A DNA stretch of 64,000 bases, from assembly GCA_050249955.1 (NCBI GenBank), contig JBFWPN010000008.1, positions 207,906 through 271,905 of the forward strand, in the 5' to 3' direction. How positions within the stretch are numbered: position 1 is the first letter of the stretch; each line of letters begins with the position of its first letter. Below are positions 25,987 through 34,475 of the stretch, piece after piece. A program made the position numbers and the translations under genes. This DNA comes from CAVVIG01 sp050249955 (lineage in GTDB: Bacteria; Acidobacteriota; Vicinamibacteria; Vicinamibacterales; CAVVIG01). The notes under the pieces are model-generated. The model was not told where the DNA came from, did no database searches, and worked only from the letters and a program-made list of their open reading frames with translations.

Positions 25987-27588
25987 CTATGGCATCTCCT
26001 CGTCGGTCCAGGGCGTCCGACACGGGTCTGCCCGGTCGTACAGCGCCAGCCGCTTCGTCAGCCGCGCCTTCAGCGCGGGGAGCTTCGCGCGATCGGCTGC
26101 GGCAATCAGGTCTCGCTGCAGACCCTGCGCCTCGCGGTACTGGCCGAGTTCGGCCAGCGTCATCGCATAGGTCTCCCCCAGTTCGAGCGTCCGCCCCCGT
26201 TCGAGCATCTGCTGCACCAGTTCCATGGCGCGTCGCCCGTCACGCACGCCTGCGTCGGGCGAGGTGGCCAGCAGGCGGGCGAGGGCGTGGGTCAGCACGA
26301 GGTCTCCAGGACCCGCTGCCAGGGCGTCCTCGAGCGCGCGGCGAGCGTCGCGGTCGCGCCCGAGCATCGAGAGGACCATCACCTGCCCCATGCGAGCCTC
26401 GGGGTTGTCAGGGGCCGAGCCAAGCGCCTGCTCGTACTCGGCGAGCGACTCCTTCAGCCGCCCCTGGCGCCGCAGGCTGGACGCCAGACGCAGGCGCGCT
26501 TCCGTGTAGGTGGGCCGCGCCTTCAGCGCCGCCGTGAAGCGTTCCACGGCCACGCCGTGCTGCCCACGCGACTGCGCGAGCACACCGAGGCTGAAGTGCG
26601 ACGGGAAGTAGTCCGGCGCGAGCCGGATGGCGGTTTCGAACTCGGCGACCGACCCCTTTTCGTCGCCCAGCATGTTGAGCGCGGTGGCCAGCCGGTGGTG
26701 CAGCGAGGCGCTGTCGGGTGCCAGCGCGAGCCCCTTCCGGAACTGCTCCGCGGCCCCCTCCCAGTCTTCCTCGTCCAGCTTCCGGATCCCCTGGCTCTCG
26801 TAGGTCTGCGGCGACTGCAGGAGCTGATCGAGCTCCACCATCAGCGTGTCGCGCGGGGCAATGCGCCCGTCGCGGCGCAGCCGCAGGTGCTCGGCCGACT
26901 TCGCGGAGTCTCCAAGGGCGGCGTAGGCCTGCGACAGCGGGTAGTGCGCTGCCGTGGCCTTCGGGTTGAGGCGCAGTACCTCGTCCAGGAACTGCACCGC
27001 GCGCTGGTGCTCGCCCTTTGCCAGCGCCGTGCGTCCGGCGCCATAGCGGGCCGACACCGAGCCGGGTTCGAGCTGCAGCGCGCGCGCAAACGAGGCCTCC
27101 GCCACGTCGGTCTTGCCGGAGGCGAGGCTCACGTCCCCCAGCCACACCAGCGAATCCACATCGTCGGGTCGGAGCTGGAGCACGCGCTCGAAGAGCCCCG
27201 CCGCCTTCGGCAGGTCGCCGCCAGACCGGGCCAGGTGCGCGAGGTAGTAGGGCCAGCGGTAGTCGGAGGGGTGCAGGGACTGAGCTTCGAGGAAGCCGGC
27301 GGTGGCCGCGTCGGGAAGCTGCGCGGCCATGAGCAGCTTGGCCAGCTCGCCGTGCGCATTGGCCTTGTCGATGAGCGTGGCATCGGGCCGGGCCAGGGTC
27401 TTCACGAGCCAGTCGTGCTGCTCGGTGATCTGGCGCTGCACGGAGGGCACGAGCTTCGAGATGTCGGGCAGTGCCGGTGCAGCGGCTGCCTGCTGGGCCA
27501 CGGGCGCCGTGGCTTTGCCTCCCGGTGCGGAACAGCCGTAGGCAGAGACGGCCAGCGATGCGGCGAACGCGAACCGGAACGCGCGCAT
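25987..27588 (-). CDS. TPR-repeat lipoprotein
   Basis: About 533 residues. The ATG at 27588 shares a base with the upstream stop (TGATG); a GTG one codon earlier is the alternative. The N-terminus has a lipobox (VSAYGC), then a Pro/Ala-rich stretch, then a chain of TPRs over about residues 70-500 (for example AHYPLSQAYAALGDSAKSAEHL, ASLHHRLATALNMLGDEKGSVAEFETAI). It should be membrane-anchored and facing the periplasm or surface, serving as a protein-binding scaffold. Translational coupling to the UnbV gene upstream and the SurA/DsbA-like gene downstream suggests one assembly. Confidence 0.88.
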   Translation of the reverse strand: MRAFRFAFAASLAVSAYGCSAPGGKATAPVAQQAAAAPALPDISKLVPSVQRQITEQHDWLVKTLARPDATLIDKANAHGELAKLLMAAQLPDAATAGFLEAQSLHPSDYRWPYYLAHLARSGGDLPKAAGLFERVLQLRPDDVDSLVWLGDVSLASGKTDVAEASFARALQLEPGSVSARYGAGRTALAKGEHQRAVQFLDEVLRLNPKATAAHYPLSQAYAALGDSAKSAEHLRLRRDGRIAPRDTLMVELDQLLQSPQTYESQGIRKLDEEDWEGAAEQFRKGLALAPDSASLHHRLATALNMLGDEKGSVAEFETAIRLAPDYFPSHFSLGVLAQSRGQHGVAVERFTAALKARPTYTEARLRLASSLRRQGRLKESLAEYEQALGSAPDNPEARMGQVMVLSMLGRDRDARRALEDALAAGPGDLVLTHALARLLATSPDAGVRDGRRAMELVQQMLERGRTLELGETYAMTLAELGQYREAQGLQRDLIAAADRAKLPALKARLTKRLALYDRADPCRTPWTDEEMP

Positions 27589-29348
27589 CACCGTGCCGCC
27601 TCGCCCTGCCGGATCGTCGTCCAGCGATCGACAGGCACGTCGCGGAACGTCTGCTCCGTGCCGTCGGGCCAGCGGACCCGCACCTCGGTGATGGCCGCAG
27701 CGGTGCCGAGCCCGACGAGCACGCGGGGATCGTTGGCCGAGGCGTAGCTGCCGTCCGCGCGGACGCGTCGCCAGAGCGTGCGACCGTCGGCGGTGACCAC
27801 GCCGACGCGAGCCCCGAGCATGTGGCGTCCGCCAGCGCCCGCCGCCTTCAGCCCGACCCAGTGCTGCCGGTTTCCCACGTTGTTGATCAACAAGCGCGCA
27901 CGCCCCGCGTCGTTGCCGACCAGGACATCCACGTCGCCATCGTTGTCCACGTCGCCGAAGGCCGCGCCACGGCCCGACTCCGAGAGCGTGAACGAGGCGC
28001 CGGCCTTCGCCGTGACATTCTCGAGGCGCCCGTTGCCCATGTTTCGGAACAGCAGGCGATGCTGGTCGTAGGGGAAGGTGACCCGCTCGTGCCCCTCGAG
28101 CATGATGATCGTGCCGTTGGCCGTCAGCGCGTCGAGCCAGCCATCGTTGTCGTAGTCGAACCAGGTGGTGCCCCAGCCGGTGTACGGCGTGCTGGCCGGC
28201 CCGAGCCCGGACACCGCGCCCTGGTCGCGGAAGCGTGCGGAGCCGTCGTTGACGTACAGGTTGAAGCCCTGGCTGGTGAGCTCGGTCATCAGCAGGTCTT
28301 CGTCGCCGTCGTTGTCGACGTCGCCCGCATCGACGCCCATGCTGGCTTCGGCCTTTCCCTCCGCGGTCACGGCCGCGCCATTGGCAAGCGCCATCTCGCG
28401 GAAGGTGCCGTTCTTCTGGTTCAGCCAGAGCAGGTTGTCCTCACCGTCGTTGGCCACGTAGATGTCGACCCAGCCGTCGCCATCGAAGTCGGCCGTGGAG
28501 ACGCCCAGCGCCGGCCGCGGACGCAGGCCCGGGAGCGCCTTCGCGGACACGTCCGTGAAGCGGCCGCTGCCGTCGTTGTGGAACAGCCGGTCAGGGAAGC
28601 CCCCGTAGATCTGCGGCGGACAGTAGTCGCGCGCACCTGCGGGGTTCGGGCAGACCGTCTCCTTGTCCAGGCCGCGGTAGTTCACGTTGTTCCCGACGTA
28701 GAGGTCGAGCGCGCCGTCGCGGTCGTAGTCGACGAACGCCGCCGACACGGCGAACCCGGGCTGGTTGGCCGTGCCGCTGGCCCGGGTGACGTCGGTGAAC
28801 GTGCCGTTACCGTTGTTGCGATACAGCGTGTTGCCGCCGAAGTTCGTGAGGTAGAGGTCCGTGTCGCCGTCGTTGTCGATGTCGCCCGTGGCCACGCCGA
28901 AGCCGTACGCGGTGGCTTCGATGCCGCTGGCGGCGGTCACGTCCGTGAAGCGCAGCGACCGGGGCCCCTGCGCCGGGTCGAGGTCGTTCCGGTAGAGACG
29001 TCCGCGAAGCGCCGGATCGGGCCGTGCCGCGTCGAGCGGATGTCCCTGCACGAGATACGCGTCGAGGTCGCCGTCGTCGTCCATGTCGAACAGCGCCACG
29101 CCGGGCGGCAGGATTTCCGGGTAGTAGAACTTCCCGCTGGCACCGTTCACGTGCGTGAAATCGATCCCGACCGCCTCCGCGCTCTCGGTGAACCAGTCCA
29201 CGGCCGGCGCCGGCGGCGCACCACCCGCCTCGGGCGCCGCAGGCTGGGGAGCAGAACCCCCGCACGCCGCGACGAACACCAGCGCAGCCAGGCTGCCCCA
29301 CGACGGCACTGCAGAGCGGCGCCGTGAACGGACCGCCGGGCTATTCAT
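27588..29348 (-). CDS. FG-GAP / ASPIC-UnbV lipoprotein
   Basis: 586 residues. Its ATG overlaps the nitrilase-family stop by eight bases. A lipobox (VFVAACGG, Cys near 29) and Pro/Ala linker precede WFTESAEAVGIDFTHVNGASGKFYYPEILPPGVALFDMDDDG. Repeats with DxDxDG loops follow (DIDNDGDTD, DYDRDGALD, DFDGDGWVD, DVDNDGDED, DYDNDGWLD), and the ASPIC/UnbV domain ends RVRWPDGTEQTFRDVPVDRW. It resembles the protein at 22883-24556 in layout but is lipid-anchored. Function unknown; its neighbours point to a surface complex. Confidence 0.92.
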   Translation of the reverse strand: MNSPAVRSRRRSAVPSWGSLAALVFVAACGGSAPQPAAPEAGGAPPAPAVDWFTESAEAVGIDFTHVNGASGKFYYPEILPPGVALFDMDDDGDLDAYLVQGHPLDAARPDPALRGRLYRNDLDPAQGPRSLRFTDVTAASGIEATAYGFGVATGDIDNDGDTDLYLTNFGGNTLYRNNGNGTFTDVTRASGTANQPGFAVSAAFVDYDRDGALDLYVGNNVNYRGLDKETVCPNPAGARDYCPPQIYGGFPDRLFHNDGSGRFTDVSAKALPGLRPRPALGVSTADFDGDGWVDIYVANDGEDNLLWLNQKNGTFREMALANGAAVTAEGKAEASMGVDAGDVDNDGDEDLLMTELTSQGFNLYVNDGSARFRDQGAVSGLGPASTPYTGWGTTWFDYDNDGWLDALTANGTIIMLEGHERVTFPYDQHRLLFRNMGNGRLENVTAKAGASFTLSESGRGAAFGDVDNDGDVDVLVGNDAGRARLLINNVGNRQHWVGLKAAGAGGRHMLGARVGVVTADGRTLWRRVRADGSYASANDPRVLVGLGTAAAITEVRVRWPDGTEQTFRDVPVDRWTTIRQGEAAR

Positions 29349-30357
29349 GGCCCACGCTCTTCTGCTCGAACTTACGCTTCGCCTCGGAGATCCGGGTCAC
29401 GTTCTCCTCGTAGGTGAGCGGGGCTCGCGGGTCCACCCGGGGACTGTACCCGTCCTGCCGGTAGACCGGATAGGCCTCGCTGCGCAGGTGCGCCAGCATG
29501 TGGTGCCCCACTCGCGACGCCCGTTCGTGACGCAGTGCGGAGATGTCGACCGGCGCCACCACGATCCGCTCGCCCGGTCCGGGCGACGCTTCCGCCACGA
29601 GCCTGCCATCGAAGTCGACCACCTGCGATCCGCCTGGCCACGAATAGGGCGGATAGTGCGCGAGGCTGGCGCCCTGGTTCGCCGCCACGACATACGCCAT
29701 GTTCTCGATGGCGCGCGTCCGGTTCACGAGCGTCCACCAGTTCATCGGCTCGGTTGCGCCCCATGGGTCCATGTACGCCGACACGCGGATCAGCACCTCC
29801 GCCCCGTTCGCCGCGAGCTGACGGATGGCCTCCGGGAACAGCCAGTCGTAGCAGATGGCACAGCCGAGCCGACCGATCGGAGTGTCTGCCACGGGGAACA
29901 GCGGCTCCTCGTACCCTGGAATGTCGTGCGGACTGCTGTGCACTTCGAACGGAATCCAGGGATTGACCTTGCGGTACTTGTAGAGCATCCCCTCGGGGCC
30001 GATCAGGCAGGTGGTGTTGAACACGGTACCCGGGTACTTCGCGTCCTCCTCCAGCATCGACCCGCTCTGGATGAAGATACCGTGCTCACGGGCCTTCGCC
30101 TGCAGCCGGTCGGTGTGCTCGTTCGGGATCGACACGGTCAGGTGCTTCAGCAGGTCGGCCACGGTGGCGTAGCGCGGCGCCGCATGCGCGAACTCGGGAA
30201 ATACCACGAGCCTGACGGGAAGGAACGGTCCACTGCCCGCCACTGCCGCATCGATCATCTCGACCATGCGATCGGTGCTGGCGCGCATCTCGGCGCGCGT
30301 GGCCGGGTTCGGCAGGTCGGTCTGGCAGGCCGCGGCGGAATACCTCAGGTGACTCAT
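29341..30357 (-). CDS. Nitrilase/amidase-superfamily carbon-nitrogen hydrolase
   Basis: About 338 residues from the ATG at 30357. The triad is visible: Glu in VVFPEFAHA, Lys in YKYRKVNPW and Cys in GCAICYDWLFPEA. RTRAIENMAYVVAANQ and SWPGGSQVVDFDGRLVAEA are also typical. The family cleaves nitriles, amides or carbamoyl groups. No signal peptide, so cytoplasmic, which is odd among secreted-protein genes. The region directly upstream is a heptamer repeat without a Shine-Dalgarno sequence. The frame stays open upstream through the repeat to a GTG at 30417, but that stretch is repeat-encoded and unlikely to be protein. Confidence 0.9.
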   Translation of the reverse strand: MSHLRYSAAACQTDLPNPATRAEMRASTDRMVEMIDAAVAGSGPFLPVRLVVFPEFAHAAPRYATVADLLKHLTVSIPNEHTDRLQAKAREHGIFIQSGSMLEEDAKYPGTVFNTTCLIGPEGMLYKYRKVNPWIPFEVHSSPHDIPGYEEPLFPVADTPIGRLGCAICYDWLFPEAIRQLAANGAEVLIRVSAYMDPWGATEPMNWWTLVNRTRAIENMAYVVAANQGASLAHYPPYSWPGGSQVVDFDGRLVAEASPGPGERIVVAPVDISALRHERASRVGHHMLAHLRSEAYPVYRQDGYSPRVDPRAPLTYEENVTRISEAKRKFEQKSVGHE

Positions 30358-30360
30358 GCA

Positions 30361-30415
30361 GATTGCAGATTGCTGATTGCTGATTGCTGATTGAATGTTC
30401 CGATTAGCGATTGGC
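30361..30415. repeat. Heptanucleotide tandem repeat (GATTGCT type)
   Basis: Units GATTGCA, GATTGCT, GATTGCT, GATTGCT and GATTGAA run from 30361 to 30395; after six bases come GATTAGC and GATTGGC (30402-30415), which enter the 3' end of the large UnbV gene and supply its stop codon. The repeat fills the whole spacer before the nitrilase start. Confidence 0.8.
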
Positions 30416-33400
30416 ACTTCCGAGCGTCGTGATGCCCCGTGCGAGCCGTCGTGTGTTGAACTCCTGACGGTATCGGTTGTGCTCCGGGGTCTCCGGATAC
30501 CGTTCGGTGACTGGATACGGATAACGTGACATGCCGTGGAACGGGAGCGGCTCGACCGAATCGGGGCTGGCCGAGTTCACGTCCATCTCCTTGCTGTAGC
30601 CGTCGCCGCGCATCAGGTAGGTGCGCGTCCAGCCTGGCGGCACGGGGCGCGAGTCGGCGTCGAATTCCAGTCCCACCTCGTCTCCGGTCTTCGCAATCAC
30701 GAACATGTCGTCGGTCGTGGAGAGCAGCGGCATCACGTCACCCGGGCGCGTGAACGCACCGGTGAACGCCTTCCACGGCGAGACTGTGCTGACGCGCCCG
30801 TAGTCGTAGCCGGGCGGGTCCTGGCCGTCCGGCCTGACCTCGGCCGAAAAACCCCGCTCACGCAGCGTTGCGAGCCGCAGGGGCAGCGCGGCTGACACGA
30901 AGCTGTCGGTCGTCACGGTGTCGCCCACCTGGATCTGGTCCCAGTAGATCCGCATGCTGGTCGAGAGCCGCACGACGTGCTCACCCGGCTTCAGCGCGGC
31001 GCCGAGATCGAGCGGGATCGTCTGGGGTCGCCCCACGGGGATGCCGATGGCCACGTCCAGCCGCCGCCAGCGTCCCGCCGCATCGCGCGCTTCGAGGTAG
31101 GGTTCGACCGGCACGAGACCGGCCTGGTGCGCGGCCACGTTGTCGCTCGAGAACGCGTAGTCGGTCCACGCCGTCAGCAGCAGCGTCCGCGCGGTGCCAC
31201 CAGCGCCGAGGTCGATCGTCAGCGCGTGTGGCTCGGCATAGCCCCGGATGCGCGCCAGCGTGAAGTCGTCCGGATACCGCCGGTCGAGACGGGCCACGCG
31301 GTCGGTCACGTCATGGCCGTGCTCGTCGGTCACGCGAACCGGGGCGTGCGGCGTCCGCACGGCGTGCAGCCGCTCAGGCTTCGCGTGATGCGTCATGCCT
31401 TCGTTCGGGAACACCTGCACGTCGGCGGGATGCATCACCGACTGCAGGTCCATGCGGTCGAGGAAGAGCACCTCCTCGAGTTCGTTCGTCACGCGGAGCT
31501 GCAGGCGCCCGTTCACGGGCACCAGGCTGCTCCCGGGAATCCGCACGAACTCGACCGGGTCGGGATGGTTCCACGCATCGGGTCCCTCCCAGTAGCCCAT
31601 CTCGCCCCCACCGAGGAAGTCGGTGACAAACTCGAACCGCTCACCGTTCCACACGAAGAGGAACGGGCATGACGAGGGCTTGCGATCGAGTTCCTCTACC
31701 GGGAACGGCGTCGGCAGGAAGGCGTCCCCGGCATCCGGCCCTGCCGCGGCGGTCTCGGCCTGGAGGATGCCCGACGGCCACAACACGCGCACGACGTCGG
31801 CTCCAGGCCGTGCGCCAAGGCCGAACAGGACATCCGACGGGGCCACCGCCGGCGACGTCGCCGAAGTCTCCGCGCGCACACTCAGGCTGCCGGCTCGCAC
31901 CTGCACCTTGGCGCCCACACCGAGCCGGTTCGTCACCCGGCCGCGCAACTGCAGCCGCAGCGAGCGATTCCGGGGGTCGCCGCTGTTCCGCCACAGCCAC
32001 GCCGCCTCGCCAGACGAGGACACGACGTCGAGGTCGCCGTCACGGTCGACGTCGGACACGGTCATCCCGCGGGTCACGCTGTCGCCCTCACCCGCAGCGG
32101 TCGCCACGGCCTGTCCGGAGACGTCCATCCAGCTCGGGCCGGCATTCCGAAGGACGACGAGCCCGGACGGCGTGGTCGCAAGGATGTCGGGCAGGCCGTC
32201 GTTGTCGTAGTCGGCGAACTGCACGGCGCTGGCGTTCTTCACCTGGTCGGGAGCCGCCGACACCTTGAAATTGCCGCGGCCGTCGCTCATGGCGAGGGCG
32301 CTCTCGCCGGTGCGGGCGAACAGGAAGTCTGGCCAGTCGTCCTTGTTCACGTCGCCGACGGCGACGGCCGTCGTGCGGTCGTCCTGCTTGCCGGCGCCTG
32401 ACAGGCCCACCTCCCCCGCCACGTCGCGGAACGTGCCATCGCGCTGATTGGACAGCAGGGATGGCGGTCCCTGGGCGTCCACGAGGAGCAGGTCGATGTC
32501 GCGGTGGTTGTCGAAGTCCGTGGGCACGACGGCGATCACGTGCCCGCGACGATCGAGCTTCGCCGCACGCGTGATGTCGGTGAACGTCCCGTTGCCGTTG
32601 TTGCGCAGCAGCTGGAGCGGTGCCTCCGCGAAGCCGGCCGGGAACTCCAGGCTGGCGGCTCGCAGGCGGCGTGTGGCCGCAATGTCGGCGAGGCCCGCGA
32701 CGAGGAGGTCCACGTCGCCGTCATGGTCGATGTCCGCGAACGCCGCCGCGCCTGGGAGGGCCGGGAATGCAGGCAGCCGTGCCGATCGGGTCGCGTCGGA
32801 GAAGCGCCCCTTGCCATCGTTGCGATACAGGCTGCTGCCCGACGAGCGCAGGACGAACAGGTCGGCCGCACCGTCGTTGTCGTAATCGGCGCTGACCACG
32901 CCGATGCCCGGAGCGGCGTTCGGGGCACTGAAGCCTGCGGTCGCGGTGATGTCGGTCGGAGCGCCGTCAGGGCCCGGACGCAGGATGTGCTGGCCAGCGG
33001 CGGACACCACAACGAGCTCGAGGGTGCCATCGCCATCGATGTCGACCAGCGCCTGCCCGCCCCCGAGGCCGGCGACCAGCTGACGTACCCCCGCATCGCT
33101 GAGGTCGGCCGACGCCACACGGCGGCCGATGGAAGATGTCGGGCGCTCACCCGCGTCGGAGCGGGAGACGATGTCGGCCCGCGTGAAGGTGGCAGGGGAC
33201 ACACCCTGGTCGACGAGGTCGGGCTCGGCCCCCGTGGAGGCAATGGCTTCGGCGTAGCGCCCCTGCTCCAGGTAGCCCGTTCCGAACGTTACGGCATAGT
33301 TCGCCCGCCGCAGTTCCTGGGCGCGCTCCAGCAGGACCTGGCCTTCGTCGGCCTTTCCGCTGCGGGTCAACGCCAGCCCGAGCACGTAGGACGCCGTCAC

Positions 33401-33937
33401 GTGATACGGCTCGCGGCCGACGATCGGCTGCAGCGCCTTCACCGCCTCCTCATACCTGCGGTCTTCGAGGTCGATCTGGGCGAGGTTGACGTTCGCACCG
33501 ATGTCTGCGGCGTCCACCCCGCGCACCTTCTCGAAGAAGCCACGGGCATCGCCGTTCCGGTTCTGGGCGCGCGCGATGAGGCCGAGCACGTAGGCCGGCT
33601 GGGGTGCCGCCGGCATCCGTGTGGCGGCCTCGGTGGCCTCCTTTAGCGCCTCGTCCAGGTTCTGGTCGTACATCAGGGCGAGGCTGAGGTTCAGGTGGGC
33701 GATGCCGAGCGTAGGGTCGACCTGCAGGGCATTCCGGAAGGCTGTGGTCGCCTCCGGGTACTTCAGCTGCTCGAGCAGTGCAACGCCCGCGTTGTTCGCC
33801 CGGTATGCGCGCTCACGGGTTTCGCGGGTCGGAGCCGACGGGCGTGGAGGCGGGGCACTGCAGGCCGCAACCAGGACCGCGACAAGGCACGCGCAGGCGC
33901 AGGCAGACCAGGACCGGACCGAGGTGAAAAAGGTCAC
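30404..33937 (-). CDS. Very large TPR + FG-GAP + ASPIC/UnbV lipoprotein
   Basis: About 1177 residues. I place the start at the GTG at 33937: the frame is open further upstream, but that part is the terminator of the previous unit. A signal sequence ends in the lipobox VLVAACS (Cys near 26). TPRs follow (about 40-230), then FG-GAP repeats (about 290-650: DIDGDGTLEL, DYDNDGAADL, DIDHDGDVDL, DVDRDGDLDV) and an ASPIC/UnbV domain (about 660-740: NRSLRLQLRGRVTNRLGVGAKV). A further 400-residue beta-rich C-terminal region (CPFLFVWNGERFEFVTDFLGGG onward) is of a type I have no name for. It is likely exported and surface-exposed. First gene of the block ending at 24580. Confidence 0.88.
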   Translation of the reverse strand: MTFFTSVRSWSACACACLVAVLVAACSAPPPRPSAPTRETRERAYRANNAGVALLEQLKYPEATTAFRNALQVDPTLGIAHLNLSLALMYDQNLDEALKEATEAATRMPAAPQPAYVLGLIARAQNRNGDARGFFEKVRGVDAADIGANVNLAQIDLEDRRYEEAVKALQPIVGREPYHVTASYVLGLALTRSGKADEGQVLLERAQELRRANYAVTFGTGYLEQGRYAEAIASTGAEPDLVDQGVSPATFTRADIVSRSDAGERPTSSIGRRVASADLSDAGVRQLVAGLGGGQALVDIDGDGTLELVVVSAAGQHILRPGPDGAPTDITATAGFSAPNAAPGIGVVSADYDNDGAADLFVLRSSGSSLYRNDGKGRFSDATRSARLPAFPALPGAAAFADIDHDGDVDLLVAGLADIAATRRLRAASLEFPAGFAEAPLQLLRNNGNGTFTDITRAAKLDRRGHVIAVVPTDFDNHRDIDLLLVDAQGPPSLLSNQRDGTFRDVAGEVGLSGAGKQDDRTTAVAVGDVNKDDWPDFLFARTGESALAMSDGRGNFKVSAAPDQVKNASAVQFADYDNDGLPDILATTPSGLVVLRNAGPSWMDVSGQAVATAAGEGDSVTRGMTVSDVDRDGDLDVVSSSGEAAWLWRNSGDPRNRSLRLQLRGRVTNRLGVGAKVQVRAGSLSVRAETSATSPAVAPSDVLFGLGARPGADVVRVLWPSGILQAETAAAGPDAGDAFLPTPFPVEELDRKPSSCPFLFVWNGERFEFVTDFLGGGEMGYWEGPDAWNHPDPVEFVRIPGSSLVPVNGRLQLRVTNELEEVLFLDRMDLQSVMHPADVQVFPNEGMTHHAKPERLHAVRTPHAPVRVTDEHGHDVTDRVARLDRRYPDDFTLARIRGYAEPHALTIDLGAGGTARTLLLTAWTDYAFSSDNVAAHQAGLVPVEPYLEARDAAGRWRRLDVAIGIPVGRPQTIPLDLGAALKPGEHVVRLSTSMRIYWDQIQVGDTVTTDSFVSAALPLRLATLRERGFSAEVRPDGQDPPGYDYGRVSTVSPWKAFTGAFTRPGDVMPLLSTTDDMFVIAKTGDEVGLEFDADSRPVPPGWTRTYLMRGDGYSKEMDVNSASPDSVEPLPFHGMSRYPYPVTERYPETPEHNRYRQEFNTRRLARGITTLGSANR

Positions 33938-33954
33938 AGGCCAGCTTAAAGAAA

Positions 33955-33990
33955 AAGCCCCGTCCGACGCCAGCGCGTCGAACGGGGCTT
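33955..33990 (-). terminator. Rho-independent terminator after the first small membrane-protein gene
   Basis: A 16-step stem with one mismatch pairs AAGCCCCGTCCGACGC (33955-33970) with GCGTCGAACGGGGCTT (33975-33990) around a CAGC loop. On the minus strand it is followed by TTTTTCTTT. It lies 22 bases after the stop at 34012 and ends 18 bases before the next gene's GTG. Confidence 0.92.
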
Positions 33991-34011
33991 CATCCACTCA
34001 CGAATGTCGCG

Positions 34012-34362
34012 TCAGTCCTGGCGGGTGCCCAGGCTGGACGGCGTCACGTCGAGCACGTTGTGGTCGATGGCCCACACGCTCGCCGCGAACCCCACCGCCA
34101 GGCCGATGTAGAGCAGCGCCTTCTTCCCCTTGCCCATCCCGCTGCCCGACAGCGTGCTCCCGCCGCCCTGATACGCCGCCGCCGGCTTCTTCGCCACCGT
34201 CGGCGTCGCCGACTTCCCGGCCTCCGCCGCCGGTGCCGCCGGCTCGCTCACTGCCAGCTGCTGCACGTGACGCGTCCCCGTGCTCAGCAGCGACTCTCCT
34301 GCAAAGGCCGTCGACACGCTTCCCAGCGAGACGACCAGTGCCACTGCACACAACCGCTTCAT
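34012..34362 (-). CDS. Small signal-peptide/membrane protein encoded after a TonB receptor (copy 1)
   Basis: 116 residues with AGAGGAG seven or so bases before the ATG. A signal peptide (1-21, ending STAFA) leads to a low-complexity Ala/Pro/Gly segment. One hydrophobic stretch follows (about 83-100, LLYIGLAVGFAASVWAI), preceded by a basic GKGKK, then a polar tail. It should be anchored in the inner membrane or associated with a larger complex. The copy at 37941-38291 differs at only four residues. Each follows an Oar-like TonB receptor and ends at a strong terminator, so a role with the receptor, perhaps in its energising or assembly, is inferred. No known family recognised. Confidence 0.8.
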   Translation of the reverse strand: MKRLCAVALVVSLGSVSTAFAGESLLSTGTRHVQQLAVSEPAAPAAEAGKSATPTVAKKPAAAYQGGGSTLSGSGMGKGKKALLYIGLAVGFAASVWAIDHNVLDVTPSSLGTRQD

Positions 34363-34475
34363 ACTCTCTCCTCTACCAGCGGCCCGCCGGAGGCGGTGCC
34401 GCCTTCAGGCGTGCCACTGACGGACCGGACAAGCCGGTCCGTCAGGGCGAACGCCAGACCTCGAATCGGTCGGGT

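Noticed and set aside
30361..30415. Possible CRISPR array
   Set aside because: Units are seven bases with no unique spacers, and there are no cas genes.
30358..30417. N-terminal extension of the nitrilase through the heptamer repeat
   Set aside because: The added residues (Gln/Ser/Asn-rich) are encoded by the repeat itself; family alignment begins at the ATG at 30357.
33938..33997. N-terminal extension of the large UnbV protein
   Set aside because: These codons coincide with the rho-independent terminator of the preceding unit; the signal sequence begins at the GTG at 33937.
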